The translations under genes and the position numbers were made by a program. Of a stretch of 64,000 nt of DNA, positions 32,763-50,404 are shown in pieces. Position 1 is the stretch's first letter. Every line of letters begins with the position of its first letter. This DNA comes from Guillardia theta CCMP2712 (lineage: Eukaryota; Cryptophyceae; Pyrenomonadales; Geminigeraceae): positions 91,370 through 155,369 of the forward strand of contig NW_005434579.1 of NCBI RefSeq assembly GCF_000315625.1. Reading direction: 5' to 3'. Below the pieces are notes generated by a model. The model had not been told where the DNA came from, did no database searches, and worked only from the letters and a program-made list of their open reading frames with translations.

Positions 32763-33939
32763 AGAGGAGAAACAGGAAGTGTGACTCTGGAGTTGAAAGT
32801 TGTATTAAATTGTGATGTACATGACATCTGGCCATGGCAAGTCGCGCTCCCTTGTTCTGTACTTGCAAAAATTCTTCATATTCTCCATCTGTTCTCTTGC
32901 TCATTTCGTTATGATCGGCTCTCACATGGAGTTGAGAATAAGTACTCTTTCAAGGTTCCCCTCTGCGTCCCACGATGAGCGATCAGACGAAACATGAGGT
33001 TTTCAATCAAGACAGAGATGCTGACAAGGGCGACTAGACCCGTTCCTTCCCTTCCACTTGCACCTTAGTTGTCAGCTCATCCGGCCAATCTTCCCGAAGA
33101 GGTCTCAAGACGGCCGAGCACATCAGGAGTTAGAAGTTGAAATCATGGTTCCCTTCAGGTGCTTGTACGTCTTGATCAGAGAGGTAGTTGTCGGCGTGAA
33201 TGGGCGGAGAAACTTCGTCCTGCCACAGCTGCTGTACACGCCCATCTGCAAAGTTGATGTGAAGAGGAGGAGGCTGAGGGTCGGCCTCACCTCCTTGAAA
33301 CGACTCTTCCTGGTTTTGGTGCTGCACAGCAGGCTCCTCGTGGATGCCTGAAACAACATGAGCATCGCGTAGACCACAGACATCATCATTTCCATCATCA
33401 TCATCGTCATCATCATTATCATCATCATCTTCATCATCATCATCATCATCATCATTATCATCATCATCTTCATCATCATCATCATTATCGTCATCGTAAT
33501 CTTCCATCATAAATTCCATCATCATCACCATCGTCATCATCATCGTCATCATCATTTCCATCATCATTTCCATCATCATCGTCATCATCATCATCGTGAT
33601 CATCATTGTCATTGTCATCGTCATCATTTCTATAATCATCATCATCGTCATCTTTTCAATCATCGTCGTCGTCATTATCATCATCATACCATGCATCCTT
33701 GAAAGGTGACGGGAGAGAGTATTCTTGTCAATGAACAGCTGCAGAGGGCGATTAGGATCGTCCGAGAGAAGGTGACTGAAATACCTTTTGACATATGCTA
33801 CACACCACCTTCAGCTCGTTGGGGAACCTCTTTCTGTTCTTCTTGTTTTCCTGCAAGTTCGAGTACACAACCGTCATGACGCCAACAATGAAAGAGATAT
33901 TGCCTTTGCTTTCTTGACCTTCTCAGCGGCGAACAGTTG
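32763..33939. other. Spacer or 3' part of the TPR gene, with ATC microsatellite
   Basis: From 32763 to about 33120 nothing is recognised. At 33123-33360 a minus-strand frame (RFKEVRPTLSLLLFTSTLQM, RPFTPTTTSLIKTYKHLKG) looks protein-like and may be the last exon of the large minus-strand gene, but no clean join was found across the ATC tract at 33380-33690. Confidence 0.4.
33380..33690. repeat. (ATC)n / (GAT)n degenerate microsatellite
   Basis: About 300 bases of ATC, ATT and GTC triplets on the plus strand. The minus strand reads as poly-Met or poly-Asp depending on frame, so apparent acidic open frames over it are not trustworthy. Confidence 0.9.
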
Positions 33940-38752
<4,813 letters not shown>

Positions 38753-40131
38753 ATCCTTTATTGTCGATCTTGTGTGCCTTGACTATCTACATTGTGTTGC
38801 CTGCAAGGTTCCTTGGTCAAACAAGTTCACCATCGGTCTCATTTGTTTTCGTTGATTAACCGCCCGAACAACGTCCGAGGGTTCCGTCTTTGCTTCCTTC
38901 TTTTATGATTCCAATCACAAAATCATAATGTCATCATTGTATTGCATTTCCCTTCATCGTCTTTCATTCCTCTCTCCTTCTCCCAACTATGTCCACCATA
39001 CGATCGCACCTACCCTCTTCATACTGTCTCCTAATCTTGAAAGGAAACAGATAGAGGGCGATGGATGAAGCCTACAATGTTCTGTACATGCATCTTGCTT
39101 CTATCCTCATCACTTTCTTCCATCCATCTTCTCCTCCTCGTCTCCCATCACTCCCCACCATACTCTTCACGTCCGGATACCCGCATGCCCACCAAAACGA
39201 GACTTTCGGCCCCAAGTTGCTGCCTTTCATGAAAATGCCTATGAAAGAGAGCAATTTTACTTTCTGCCTCAATACTTGCAATAGACTCTGAGGTGAGCTT
39301 GTTTGTACTAGAGAGAACAGAACTCCTTCAGAATCTACGGGGATGTTGAAAGATGTCTTTTTGTATTTCAAAGTTGGGATTAGAACTTGAATCTCTACTC
39401 TCAAATCAATCAAGGGAGTAACTCCAGACTTCGATTGAAAAAATTCGCTGTCTTTTGATTTTTTAGTAGAAAGTCCTGAGGCAGATGTTTGATTCATATG
39501 TGAAACATGATGACTAAACTTTTATGGTTGCTTTGAGGGGTAGTTTACTATTGAGATTGGGGGTCCATGAAAGGGGGTGGTAATCACAAGGACCCCCGAA
39601 TGCAACCCTTCCACCCTGTACCCCTTCATTTCCGTACAAAAATGCTCATTGCTCATTGGTAGGGGTAGTGTATGCAGGGGTAGGCGATAGCCCGTGCAGA
39701 TCTCCTACCCCCATACCCCGTCCGGCCATGCCACCCTAATCTGCCTCTACTACCCACCCTGGTTTTGGTTGAAATCCTTGGTATTACCCCTACGATATTC
39801 CACCCACCCACTCAATAGAAAAGTCAAGGCGTCCATGGAAAATAGTCTTTACATTCACCCTCCATTCTCATATCAGTGATCTAGTAAGGTCAAGGTGATC
39901 AAAATCCTAGGTCTATACATATTTAATTTGTTGCATCTACAAAACCATGTTACTGGCTACTACCCTCAGTTATTGAAGACCCACCCCAATTGAGCACATA
40001 CCCATCAGAAATGCCAACGATGCCAACCAGACTCCCATTGTTGTTGCCGTACCCCCGCACAAATCACCCCACCCTCGCCAAAATTCCACCCCACCCCTTG
40101 CAAGTGGGCAGACACCGCGGCAACCAGCGGC
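38753..40131. other. Spacer with C-rich CCACCC/ACCCC words
   Basis: A 141-residue frame at 39072-39497 (minus) starting MNQTSASGLSTKKSKDSEFF has no recognisable motif and may be real or chance. From 39540 to 40110 degenerate GGGGTAG / CTACCCC words recur on both strands. The promoter of Snu114 should lie at the right end. Confidence 0.5.
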
Positions 40132-43100
40132 ATGGAGGACGAACTATACGACGAGTTCGGCAATTACATCGGACCTGAGGAAGAGGAGGACGATGATCAG
40201 GAGGAGGAGGAGGATGATCTCGAGAATGCCTACAGGTAACATGTGGAACATGATGGTGGGAGGAGAAGATTCTTGCGAGGATCGAGACAGAAAAAGAGGA
40301 TCGTGGCGCAGGTGGTATGAGCGGGAAGGACATTGTGGAGAGAGGAACAAGCTAGTAGTTGACTTGATCATACAAGATGGGGGATTGATGTGATTTTGTT
40401 GTTGAGATGTTGGAAGAAGTGTGGGGAACAGAGGGCTAGCACGAGATTGTATGAGACAGGAAACACCGTCAGGGAGATTTCACAAGATTGCAGTCGGATT
40501 CTTCGATCTTTGCGACTTCTTTGAGATTTGAGCTTAGCGGAATACTTGAGACCCTGCCGTTTGAACTCGTCTCTAGCTGTTACCCATGATAATGCTTCCA
40601 CATGCAAGATTAGACAGCAATATTTTATACACAGGAAGGGTAGAAGATTGGTTTTTTCGGTGTTGAACATCTTTGCTCATGAGCGTTTTCCAGATCTGGT
40701 CTTCCCCATGGACACGATGCAGAAGAAGATCTCATGGAAGAGGATAAGGATGATGAGGGGCCAAGTCAAGCTGTGATTCTTCATGAGGACAAGAAGTATT
40801 ATCCAGACGCTGAGCAGGTTTATCCCGAAGCAGAGACAACGGTTCAGGATGAAGACACTCAGGTGATAGAGACTATGCAGGCTCCTTGCGCTCAAGATTG
40901 AATCTTGTACTACAGCCCCTCGAGCAGCCTATTATTGCTCCTGTCCGAACCAAAAGCTTCGATTGCGTCGAGAAGAAGACCCCTGTGAATCCATACAGCC
41001 ATGTTTACCTGCATCAGTTGTCGGGGAATCCAGCTCTCGTCCGCAACATCTGCGTGGCAGGGCATCTTCATCATGGTGAAGCTCGTTTTGATGCGCATCC
41101 AGCACTGATATCTTGTATGCAGGGAAAACCTCGTTGCTTGATGTGTTGGTGAGACAGACACATAACTTCGGAAAACTGCAGGTTTTGCTCTAGTGACTCC
41201 TCTCTTTGGCATTGAAGTAGATTTAGGAACACGAGTTTGAAAGAAAGTGGGATGGTTGCGAGGATCTGAGGTGAATGTTGCAGTACTTGTCGTCCAACAT
41301 CAACTAAAAAGAAGTTCGTACTCAGGTACATGGATAGCCGAGTGGACGAGCAGAAGCGAAAGATTACGATCAAATCTCTCCCCATCAGTCTTCTGATGCC
41401 CTCAAGGTCAGAATCAATCTTTGTTTCTTCTTTCCAAAGTAATCATACTTCAAAAGCGGCGGCAAGTCGTATGCTTTGAACTTCATGGACACCCCTGGAC
41501 ATGTTAATTTCATTGATGAGGTAAAAGCTTCGCTTATTTAGACTGGAACCTGGCTTAAATGTTTTCTTCAGGTTGCAGCCTCTGTTGCTATTGCAGATGG
41601 AATGCTGCTTGTGGTGGATGCAGTTGAAGGAGTGATGCTGAATACAGTGAGAGTTTTCCCGTGGACCCATCAATCATTGGCTTAATGCATGACAGGAACG
41701 AGTAATTCAGCTTGCAGCTGCGCAGCGAATCCCTATTTGCTTGGTTCTCAACAAGATTGACCGCCTGGTCTGCAATGAGATACGTTGCAAAGAAATTGAC
41801 TTGTGGTTCAGGTCCTGGAACTGAAATTGCCACCGGCTGATGCATACTTCAAGCTTAAACATGTAAAAAATCGTGTGAGAGCTCCGTGATATCATGACTT
41901 TCTGTACAGGTTATCGAAGAAGTCAACACAATCTACACATCTTTCACAGGAAACAATGAGGAGATCCTGTCGCCGCATTTAGGTAGACTTCAGGCATTAA
42001 ATTTTCCTTTCCTGACCATGTTTTGCAACCCATCTTACAGGAAATGTCTGCTTCGCTTCTTCTCTGCAGGGCTACACCTTCACTTTGGAATCGTATGCGA
42101 GGTTGTATGCGGATACATATGGAGGCTTTCCTGCCAAAGAATTTGCCAAGGTAGACTTTGGATGTTTCCTGAGGTACGCTCATTATGATCTGGACAGAGG
42201 CTTTGGGGAGACTTCTGGTACAATGAAGAAACTCGCAAATTTCAGCGAACTCCTCCTGCCACTGGTGCACAGCGAACTTTCGTACAATTCCTTCTTGAGC
42301 CGCTCTACAAGTTGATGAGCCAGGTTGGTTAAAAGGATTGCGTTTGCAATTTATGAATGATCGGAACATTGCACAGGTCGTTGGTGAAGAGCCGAAGGAG
42401 TTGGACATGGTCCTGCAAGAGCTCAGCCTAAGTGTAAAGAGATCACACTTGCAGAAGAGCGTCAAAGCGCTTCTTCGTAGTGTGATGAGTGCTTTCTTCG
42501 CGGACAATTCAGGACTTGTTGATATGGTGGTGAAAAGTATTCCGTCTCCCTTGGAGGCGACGGGCACAAAGGTGGAAACAAATTATACAGGAGCTTTTGA
42601 TACCGACTTTGCCAAGTCTATCAAGCGGTGTTCAGCGGAGGGGCCGCTCGCGATCCACATTGTAAAATTGTATCATCAACCGGATTGTGTTGGGTTCAAT
42701 GCGTACGGCAGAATCATCTCAGGTACAGTTTCTATTGGGGACAAAGTAAAGGTCCTAGGTGAAGGATACACTTTGGACGATGATGAAGACATGGTGGAGA
42801 CGACTGTCACTGACATCTGGCTGCATGCTGGTCGGTATAAGATACCGATAGACCAAGCGACAGCAGGAATGTGGGTGCTGATTGGGGGCATTGACGATTC
42901 TATTATCAAGACAGCGACAGTGGTTCACTCAGAGGGACCAGAAGACGCATGCATCTTCCGTCCTCTTCAGCACAAGACAAAGTCAGTGGTGAAACTTGCG
43001 ATCGAACCATTGAACCCGTCAGAGCTCCCCAAGATGCTTGACGGCTTGCGTAAAGTGAACAAGACTTATCCATTGCTCGGAACCAAAGTGGAGGAGTCTG

Positions 43101-44294
43101 GGGAGCATTTGATTCTGGGAACGGGAGAGCTGTACTTGGACTGCGTGATGCACGATTTGAGGTTTATGTATTCAGAAATCGAAATCAAGACAGCAGATCC
43201 CTCCGTCTCCTTCTGCGAAACTGTGATTGAGACTTCCTCGTTGAAGTGTTTCGCGGAAACGCCGAATAAGAAGAACAAGTTGACTTTGATTGCGGAGCCG
43301 CTTGAGAAGGGACTTGCTGAGGACATTGAGCTCGGAGAGATCCTCATGACTTGGGACAGGAAGCGACAAGCGAGTTTCCTCCAAAGCAAGTACGATTGGG
43401 ATGTACTTGCTGCACGATCCGTGTGGGCGTTTGGACCTGACATGAACGGGCCGAATGTTTTGGTTGATGATACCCTTCCATCGGAGGTAGACAAGCAGAT
43501 GCTTGCTACCGTCAAGGATTCTGTGGTCCAGGGATTCCAATGGGGAACCAGGTGCGTTGTGATGGATCTTTGTTGCCTTTGCAGCTCACTGAACCACAGG
43601 GAGGGGCCCCTTTGTGATGAACCTATTCGAAATGTTAAATTCAAGATCTTAGATGCATCTGTGGATTCATCTCCCGTGCACAGAGGAAGCGGACAAATCA
43701 TCCCCACTGGAAGGCGCGTCTGCTACTCCGCCTTTCTCATGGCCTCTCCGAGATTGATGGAACCTGTATTCTATGTCGAGATTCAAGCACCTGCGGACTG
43801 TCTGTCAGCCATCTACACAGTCTTGGCGAGACGACGTGGTCACGTCGTACAGGACATTCCCAAGGCAGGTTCGCCACTCTACACCATCAAGGCTTACATC
43901 CCCGTCATGGACTCGTATGGCTTCGAGACGGACTTGCGCACCCACACGCAGGGACAGGCTTTCTGTGTGCAGGTGAAGATGCGACTTGATGCCAAAGTTT
44001 TTCCCTCTGACGAGTGTGGCAGGTGTTCGATCACTGGGCCATCGTCCCCGGAGATCCTCTGGACAAGAGCATCGTCCTGAAGCCTCTAGAGCCCTCGCCC
44101 GCCCCCTACCTGGCGCGTGAGTTCATGGTGAAGACAAGGCGAAGGAAGGGAATGAGTGAGGACGTGTCGATCAACAAGTTTTTCGACGACCCTATGGTAA
44201 TGCGCTGGACCAAATGTCTCTAACGGTCGGTAACGTCATTGTGCAGCTGCTGGAGCTCGCCCGACAGGACCAGGATCTGGCCTCCTACTTCTAG
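40132..44294 (+). CDS. SNU114: U5 snRNP GTPase Snu114 / EFTUD2
   Basis: An EF2-like GTPase that controls spliceosome activation and disassembly through Brr2. The start [20 protein letters not shown] matches the family. After a first intron of about 450 bases come [20 protein letters not shown] and [12 protein letters not shown]. The G1 loop is [20 protein letters not shown] (an intron splits the P-loop). G3 is [12 protein letters not shown] and G4 is [21 protein letters not shown] long exon from about 42338 carries domains 2-4 ([53 protein letters not shown]). The C-terminus is [40 protein letters not shown] and [15 protein letters not shown], with TAG at 44292-44294. The acidic N-terminus distinguishes it from EF2. 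All GTPase motifs look intact. Confidence 0.96.
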
Positions 44295-46110
44295 ATGGAA
44301 GCGGAGGTGCAACGAGGTGCAGAGGAGTGGACATGGCTCTAGCGAGGGGAATCGCAACGAGTCGTGTGTGCTGAGAAAAAGGGAAGAGGTTATTCTGTTC
44401 GTTGGTGATGAGGCTCGAGAAAGAGGTTCTACCATGTGAAAGGAGGAGCGGAGGTGTGAAAGAAGCATCTTGAAGGATTTACTTGAAAATAATGATGGTC
44501 ACCTGCTCTGCCCCTCTCAGTAGCCCTGCTGAGACATCTGCACACGAACTATGTACATCGCAGTCATGACCCCGGGCCATACTCGACCGAGGTTACTAGT
44601 TACAGTCAGGCGGCATCTGAGTCAAACTTGCAACGTCAGTGGGGCCGCCGCCGCCCGGACTTGAATTGCCACTGAATTCAATGATTTTGGTGGCAGCCAG
44701 CGGCTCCGAGGCTTGGCCCGGGGCGCCGGCAGCGCCGCCGGCGCCGAGTCCCGGAGCCAGAGGCTCCTGAGCGGCCGGCCGCGCGCCGCCGCGCGGGGCG
44801 GCCCCGATTGGGCCGGCCCGGCCGGAACCGTTGAACCGTCCGACGCCGCGGGGGCCGCCGGGCATCATCAGGGGCCTCGGACAGTGACTCAGCATGACAT
44901 GCCATCATCGGATGATGCGCCGGGCCGTCATCGTCGGATCATGGGCCGGCCAGCCGCGCCGCGGCGGCCGGGGGCGGCCCCGGCTGGGGGGCCCCCCGCC
45001 CGGCCCTCCCCCCCTTGCCCGGCAGGCTGGTCGAGGCTCAGTGCAGCCTGTCACTGCGGGCGCTGCGTGCTGAATGATCCGGGACTCGAGGAATCAGAAT
45101 ATCCGGGGCCGGTCAGTGAGTGCGGCCCCCCGGACCGTCATGAACAGTGTCACTGTGCGCGGAAGCTCGCCGCACACGAGAGAGCTCTAAGGCTCGGCCT
45201 GTCTGCCGGGCTGCCAGTGCGACTCTGCCGCAGTGCCGGGCAGTACCGTAGACGGTACTAACGGTCCGACCGTACGGGCCGGGCCCAGCCCGGCTGGGCC
45301 GGGCCGGGCTCAGATGGGAATGTGTGGGGATGAGGCCCGGACTTCGGATTTGAAGTTTGCCGTTTCAAAAAGGCGTGCTGGTTTACCGGGGGGTCCTCAT
45401 TAGGACCTGAGGTATGATAAAGGGGTCCTTTTGAAGATGGAATTGGGGGTGGTGGTTCGATGGGGTACGGGGGTAGGCGAACGTTTGGATTTTGATTGCC
45501 ATGGTTGTTGAAAGTGAAGAACGAGGGAAGCTGAAGACACAAGAGGAGGAGCAGGAGGAGCAGGAGCAGGAGCAGGAGGAGCAGGAGGAGCAGGAGGAGC
45601 AGGAGCAGGAGGAGCAGGAGGAGCAGGAGGAGCAGGAGCAGGAGCAGGAGCAGGAGGATGATGGTGTGACGCTGAAAATGAATGAACAAGAAAGACTGCA
45701 ATAGCTAGAAAAGGTAATGTTGATTGGGGAGCAGGAGCAGATGGATTCGGAGGAGGAGCAGAATCGACTCTGAAAGGAAGAGACAGAGAGGCAGAAAGGA
45801 TGATCTTGATTGGATTCTTCCGATTATCATGTCTATGATCTCAAATGCTTTGAAACAAGGTTAGATAATCATCAGAATGGTCGTTCAGACGAATCTTGAT
45901 GGTGATTCCGGTTACAAGAGGGAGAATGTTGAAACGCAACTGGAAGACGATGTTGTCAGACTGAGGGTGAAGGACGAGAAAAAATATGGCCAGGGAGGGT
46001 GTGGAGGTGGTGAAGAACAGTTTCCCTTCCCTGTTCCCCGTTATCCTCTGATACTGTGAATCAGCAACATTGGATATCTTGGCATCATCTCGGATTTTTA
46101 GGACTTCTCA
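44295..46110. other. Spacer: GC-rich island and GAGCAG repeat
   Basis: From about 44640 to 45315 the sequence is extremely GC-rich (GGCCGG, GCCGGC, CCCGGG words) with interspersed GTCACTG/CTCAGTG words. A G-rich GGGGGTAGG patch is near 45395-45485. A purine tract at 45541-45660 reads as poly Glu/Gln in one frame. No supported gene. Confidence 0.6.
45541..45660. repeat. GAGCAG/GAGGAGCAG hexa-nonamer repeat
   Basis: Tandem AGGAGCAGGAGG units over about 120 bases. They could encode a Glu/Gln-rich peptide (70-residue frame 45492-45704, plus), but that is as likely to be a compositional artefact. Confidence 0.85.
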
Positions 46111-47884
46111 ATGTTTTCGTCCGCATCAACCACGGGGAAGGAGAATGCAACAACCAACATAACCCCCTCACTGCGATCAGGTCAGAACTCCACGTTTCTC
46201 CTCCCCTTATCCCCACCCGCCCTTCGTCGCCCCTTAGCTCCACCTCCTCCCTCCCCTCCTCTCACTCCTCATCAGGTCCCGTTCGCAAGCCCATCTTGAG
46301 CCCTGCATCATCGGAAACTCCAGGAGCCACCAGTGAGTTCGTGACCCAGTCCGCACGCGTGACTGAAAGTTTGTCAGCAAAATCAGCAGCGATCCGCGTG
46401 CCCCTCACGCCCACCACCAGCAACGTGACTGGCGGCTCCTCGGCCCACGCCAAACAAGTTGAAACCCCGAGGTTCGACATGAGAAGGAGAGGGGAGGGAA
46501 GGAGGAGGGACAGGGGAGGGGAGAGTAAGGGAGGTCAAGAGAGCGATTGATATGCATGATGCAGCAAGGCTTGTGCTCAGCCGGCAGAGACTCCCGTGGA
46601 GTCGGAGCATGCGGCAGCCGCAGCTGAAGTGAAAGCCTCTCAGCAGCTCGTGAACCCTGAGACGAAGAAGAGCTGGCAACTAGCTGATTTTGACATCGGC
46701 AAGGTAAAGTGCTCTCCCTCCCTAACGCCCCCTCGCACTCCTTGCTTCATCCCCCCCCCCCCCACCTGCCCCTCTCCTTCCATCATCTGCTGATCTCGTT
46801 CTTCTACAGCCTCTTGGGCGCGGAAAGTTTGGAAACGTGTACCTTGCCAGGGAGAAACGGACTAACTACCTGGTCGCGCTCAAGGTTCTCTTCAAAGCTC
46901 AGGTTCCCCTCTGCTTTCCTCTCACCTTCTCCTGATTTGCCTCATCCCAAACAGCTCTCCAAGGCCAAGGTAGAGCACCAGCTCAGGAGAGAGATCGAGA
47001 TTCAGTCCCACCTGAGGCACAACAACATCCTGCGGCTCTACGGCTACTTTTACGACCAGAGCCGCGTCTACCTCATCCTTGAGTACGCCTCCAAGGGTGA
47101 AGTCTACAAGGAGCTACAGAAGTCCAAGGTCTTCCCGGAGGACCGCGCTGCGTACTACATCGGATGTCTTGCTGGTGCGAGAGGAGGAGGAGGAGGAGGA
47201 GGAGGGTTTGACTAGGTGTTCTGCAGGAGCTCTGGCGTACTGCCACAAGAAGAATGTGATTCACCGCGATATCAAGCCGGAGAATCTTCTCATCGACAGC
47301 AAAGTGAGAGGAGGAGGAGGAGGAGGAGGAGGAGAGTTGTGACTGGCGCTGCCGCAGGGGGAGGTCAAGATCGCGGACTTCGGCTGGTCCGTCCATGCTC
47401 CCATCTCCAAGCGCCACACGCTGTGCGGTACCTTGGACTATCTCCCACCAGAGATGGTGGAGGGTCAGGCGCATGACAAGGCGGTGGACATCTGGTCGCT
47501 CGGAGTTCTGTGCTACGAGTTCCTGGTCGGGAGCCCTCCCTTCGAGTCGCAAGGCCACAGCGAGACATACAAGAGGATCGCCAAGGTGGACCTCAAGTAT
47601 CCCTCCACGGTGAGTGAGGAGGAGGAGGAGCAGGGAGTGACGGAGGATCAGCTGTCGGAGGACGCGAGGGACCTAATCTCCAAGCTGCTCGTCAAGGAGC
47701 CAGACCAGAGACTGAGCCTCGACAAGGTTCTAGAGCACCCCTTCATCCTCAAGGGCCAGGAGTACAAGAAGACCCTCGAGGTAGGCGGGCTCTACCCCCA
47801 GCGACCCTCCAGCTGAGTTGACTTACACAGGTCAACCCGACTCGACGAGAGTCGTGCCTGAGCTCGGCGGTGGCCAAGAGTTAA
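46111..47884 (+). CDS. Aurora-family mitotic Ser/Thr kinase
   Basis: Aurora kinases drive centrosome maturation, spindle assembly and cytokinesis. The N-terminal exon [20 protein letters not shown] contains a KEN box, then a disordered Ser/Thr/Pro region ([19 protein letters not shown]). The kinase domain begins [20 protein letters not shown] and has the lysine in [10 protein letters not shown], then [20 protein letters not shown]. The catalytic loop is [12 protein letters not shown] and the magnesium loop [10 protein letters not shown]. The activation segment [20 protein letters not shown] keeps the threonine that is autophosphorylated in Aurora [21 protein letters not shown] and [17 protein letters not shown] follow, then a short tail ([20 protein letters not shown] 47882-47884). 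GWSVHAP and [12 protein letters not shown] are Aurora hallmarks. Two introns hold GAGGAGG tracts. A versus B type cannot be assigned. Confidence 0.93.
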
Positions 47885-48021
47885 GTCCAGCCGTTCCAGT
47901 GTAACGCCCCTGACCAAGAAGCAGAAACTGCTTTGATGCAAGTTTTTTCCCTCCCTGTTCATATATTCTTTCACAGTAGTTATAAACCCTCATATACATT
48001 TACACGCCGCCCCCTCCCATG
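47885..48021. other. Convergent 3' spacer
   Basis: 137 bases between the Aurora stop and the stop of the minus-strand gene. They should hold both 3' UTRs. No distinct signal is seen. Confidence 0.5.
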
Positions 48022-49191
48022 TCATCCTTGCATCACTTTCCCTGAATCCCCATCGATGGTGAGGTACTGCCACTTGCTGGAGGGTCGATGAACCTTCACC
48101 ACCCTCCTCAGCTTCACCAGCTTGCTCTTGCTGCTGTACATTGTCGCAGGCAGGCTCGACTGCCCCCCCACGTCATAGTGAATGTCTCCTTGCTGCCAGC
48201 CATCATCGTTGGGGATGTCAATCACCTCGTCTCCTAGCACTGTGCGGTTCTGGCTGGCAGTGCAAGGGCCCTGTGCGCTGTGACATCCGTTGCCATGCAC
48301 CTGAGCAGTGAGGAGCTTCTGCGAGTTCTTCACGTAGTGGACCATCCTGTCATGAAATCAACTGAAGGAGCAGCAAAGTGCCAGTGACGTTGAAACGTCT
48401 CTGAGGAGGAGGAGAGGAGGGAAGTGGGGAGAGAGAGAGGTGGACGAGGAACTAGAGGAAGCAAGGGGGGGAGTGGGGGGGTGGGGGGCGGAGAAGAGGA
48501 TGGGGAAGAGGAGTGGAAGGTTGGGCTTTACTTGTCCAGTCCGTCAGCCTGGCTGGACATGTCGGTGAAGTAATCATAGACGTAATTTCTGGGCTGTACA
48601 GTACGTGAGCAAGAGAGAGGGAGGGAGGGACGGAGGGAGGGAGGAAGGGAGGGAGGGAGACAGGGAGGGATGGAGACAGGGAGGGATGGAGACAGGGAGG
48701 GATGGAGACAGGGAGGGAGGGAGACAGGGAGGGAGGGAGGGAGGGAGAGAGCAAGAGCTGTAAGACCTGAGTAAGAACTTGATGCCAGCCTGCATCTGAG
48801 AACTTGTAGATACCCTTCTGCGACTGCTCGACGAGAATCAAAGGAGATCAGAAGAGGCAAAGGAATGGCAGCAAACAATCCACCATGTGTGATCGTCTAC
48901 ATCCCGGAGTGTCTTCGGGACAAGCCTCCCTAAGTGTAGTGGCTAGCCCAACGTTGTGGTGCGCACTAGAACGAAGGTCAGATGGAATGGAGAGCTTGTC
49001 GAAGCATCTACATGTGTTGTTTGCTTCTCAATGCTGCTGTCCACAAGTTCTCTTTCAAAACAGACCTCCTGCAACATCAGATCGTCAGGAGACTGCATGT
49101 CAATGATACAAGACTCGTCTCTTCACCTCGTTGAAGAGCAGGTTATCAGGACAAGCAAACCCACGCTTGCAAGAGCAGCTGCCCAGAACAT
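48022..49191 (-). CDS. Putative secreted protein of unknown family
   Basis: The ATG at 49189-49191 begins MFWAAALASVGLLVLITCSS, a good signal peptide, followed by a GTGAAG donor. Later exons read EVCFERELVDSSIEKQTTHV, REACPEDTPGCRRSHMVDCL, LVEQSQKGIYKFSDAGWHQV, YVYDYFTDMSSQADGLDK and MVHYVKNSQKLLTAQVHGNG. The last exon has QGPCTASQNRTVLGDEVIDI, KLVKLRRVVKVHRPSSKWQY and LTIDGDSGKVMQG, stop at 48022. Several cysteines and an N-glycosylation site (NRT) fit an exported protein. An intron contains the 16-base GGGAGGGATGGAGACA repeat. Not all exon phases were resolved. No family is recognised. Confidence 0.5.
48603..48750. repeat. 16-bp GGGAGGGATGGAGACA minisatellite in intron
   Basis: Four to five tandem 16-base units flanked by GGGAGGGA runs. 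It lies inside the putative secreted-protein gene, between the exons ending KFSDAGWHQVLTQ and beginning RNYVYDYF. Confidence 0.9.
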
Positions 49192-50404
49192 CTGCAGCAA
49201 GAACATCAGAAGACAAGTCAAGTAAGGAAGTTTGGGTTGATCAACCCCAAGGCAAATCTTATCACTCCATCCCACTCCTTGCTGCCTCTCCCGACGCTCG
49301 TGGCCTTCCTCTCTTCTCTCTTGTATCCCATACCTCTCCCCTCTTCCCCCCTCTTCCCGTCACTCCCTCCCTCCCACGTTGTCTCCTATATCCTTGCATG
49401 CTCTCCTCCTGCGGTCCCTCCTCGCCCCCCCATCCTCTCGTCACCTGCCGTCGCTGGACCAGCATCGATCCTGCCATGCTCGAAGGGGCACCAACAACTG
49501 CAATCGCGACCGGGCCGAGTCACCGGGGCCGGGCCCCGGCGATCATCGGATCGGCCCGGCGCCGGCCCGGTCCGGGCCCCTGGCGGCGGCTCTCCTGGCC
49601 CGGAGGCTCAGTGCTTCACTGAACACCCTGTGAACACGCCGGGCTCTCAGTCGGATGCCGGGACTTCGATAGTCAAAAACATGTGACAGTGTGACAAGGC
49701 TGAAGTCCAACAGGATCAGTACCCGGCCCGCGGCGGCCGGGCGCGGCGGGGACTCACTGCGTTCGTTCCGAGGCTGACCCGACCGTTGAAGCTTGAGGCG
49801 GACTCGTTCGGACTACGGAGGAAGGAGTAATGAGTAAAATTTAGTCCCTCCGACTCTACAAACCCGGCCGGGACCTAAACTTACTAAGTTATAATGAGCG
49901 ACTCGATGATGAGATGATAGTGTACGGTAGTAGTGCTACTCACTTGTTGTTCACTTGAATGGTTGGCAGTGTTGTTGTTGTAGTAGTAGTTCAGGTTGAT
50001 CACTGATCGGATCTCAGTCTTCCGATGACCGTCCGCAATCAGCATGGCGATTGAATCATTGCCACTGACTATCATCATGATGATGTTGAATATCAGTGTC
50101 TCGGTCACTGACGAGTGAGTGATCGGGAGACGACCCTGAAACAGAACATGTGCTGGTGCTTATGATGACGATGAATGCGAGGATGAGGATTAAGATCTCA
50201 GATGCAAGCTTTAATTACTTGTGCATGCGATGAACTTCGGAAAATTCAGATCGCAGGCTCATGGTCGTTGAGTGTTGCTGCTGTCGAATTCCTTTCGCCT
50301 TCAAGCTGAATGTGCTGTTCGCAGCAGTGAACTAGAGGATGGAAAGAGGAACGAGGACGCGTGCATGAGTCAACGACAAGTCAGAGCTCTTCAGAGTTGC
50401 TGAC
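49192..50404. other. Spacer with GC-rich island
   Basis: 49250-49450 is pyrimidine-rich. 49500-49870 is a GC-rich island of the kind seen elsewhere in the window, including the CTCAGTGCTTCACTGAA word. After 49870 the composition is ordinary and rich in short GTAGTAG/TGATGA words. No gene is supported. Confidence 0.6.

Noticed and set aside
33298-33380. Search for CRISPR arrays or bacterial operons among the tandem repeats
   Set aside because: All tandem arrays are simple sequence or minisatellites without unique spacers, and the genes are spliced eukaryotic genes.
33130-33696. Poly-Asp / poly-Met protein on the minus strand
   Set aside because: It is produced by the ATC microsatellite. The acidic run has no independent support.
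45492-45704. Glu/Gln-rich 70-residue frame
   Set aside because: It is entirely made of the GAGCAG repeat. No flanking exon or start context supports it.
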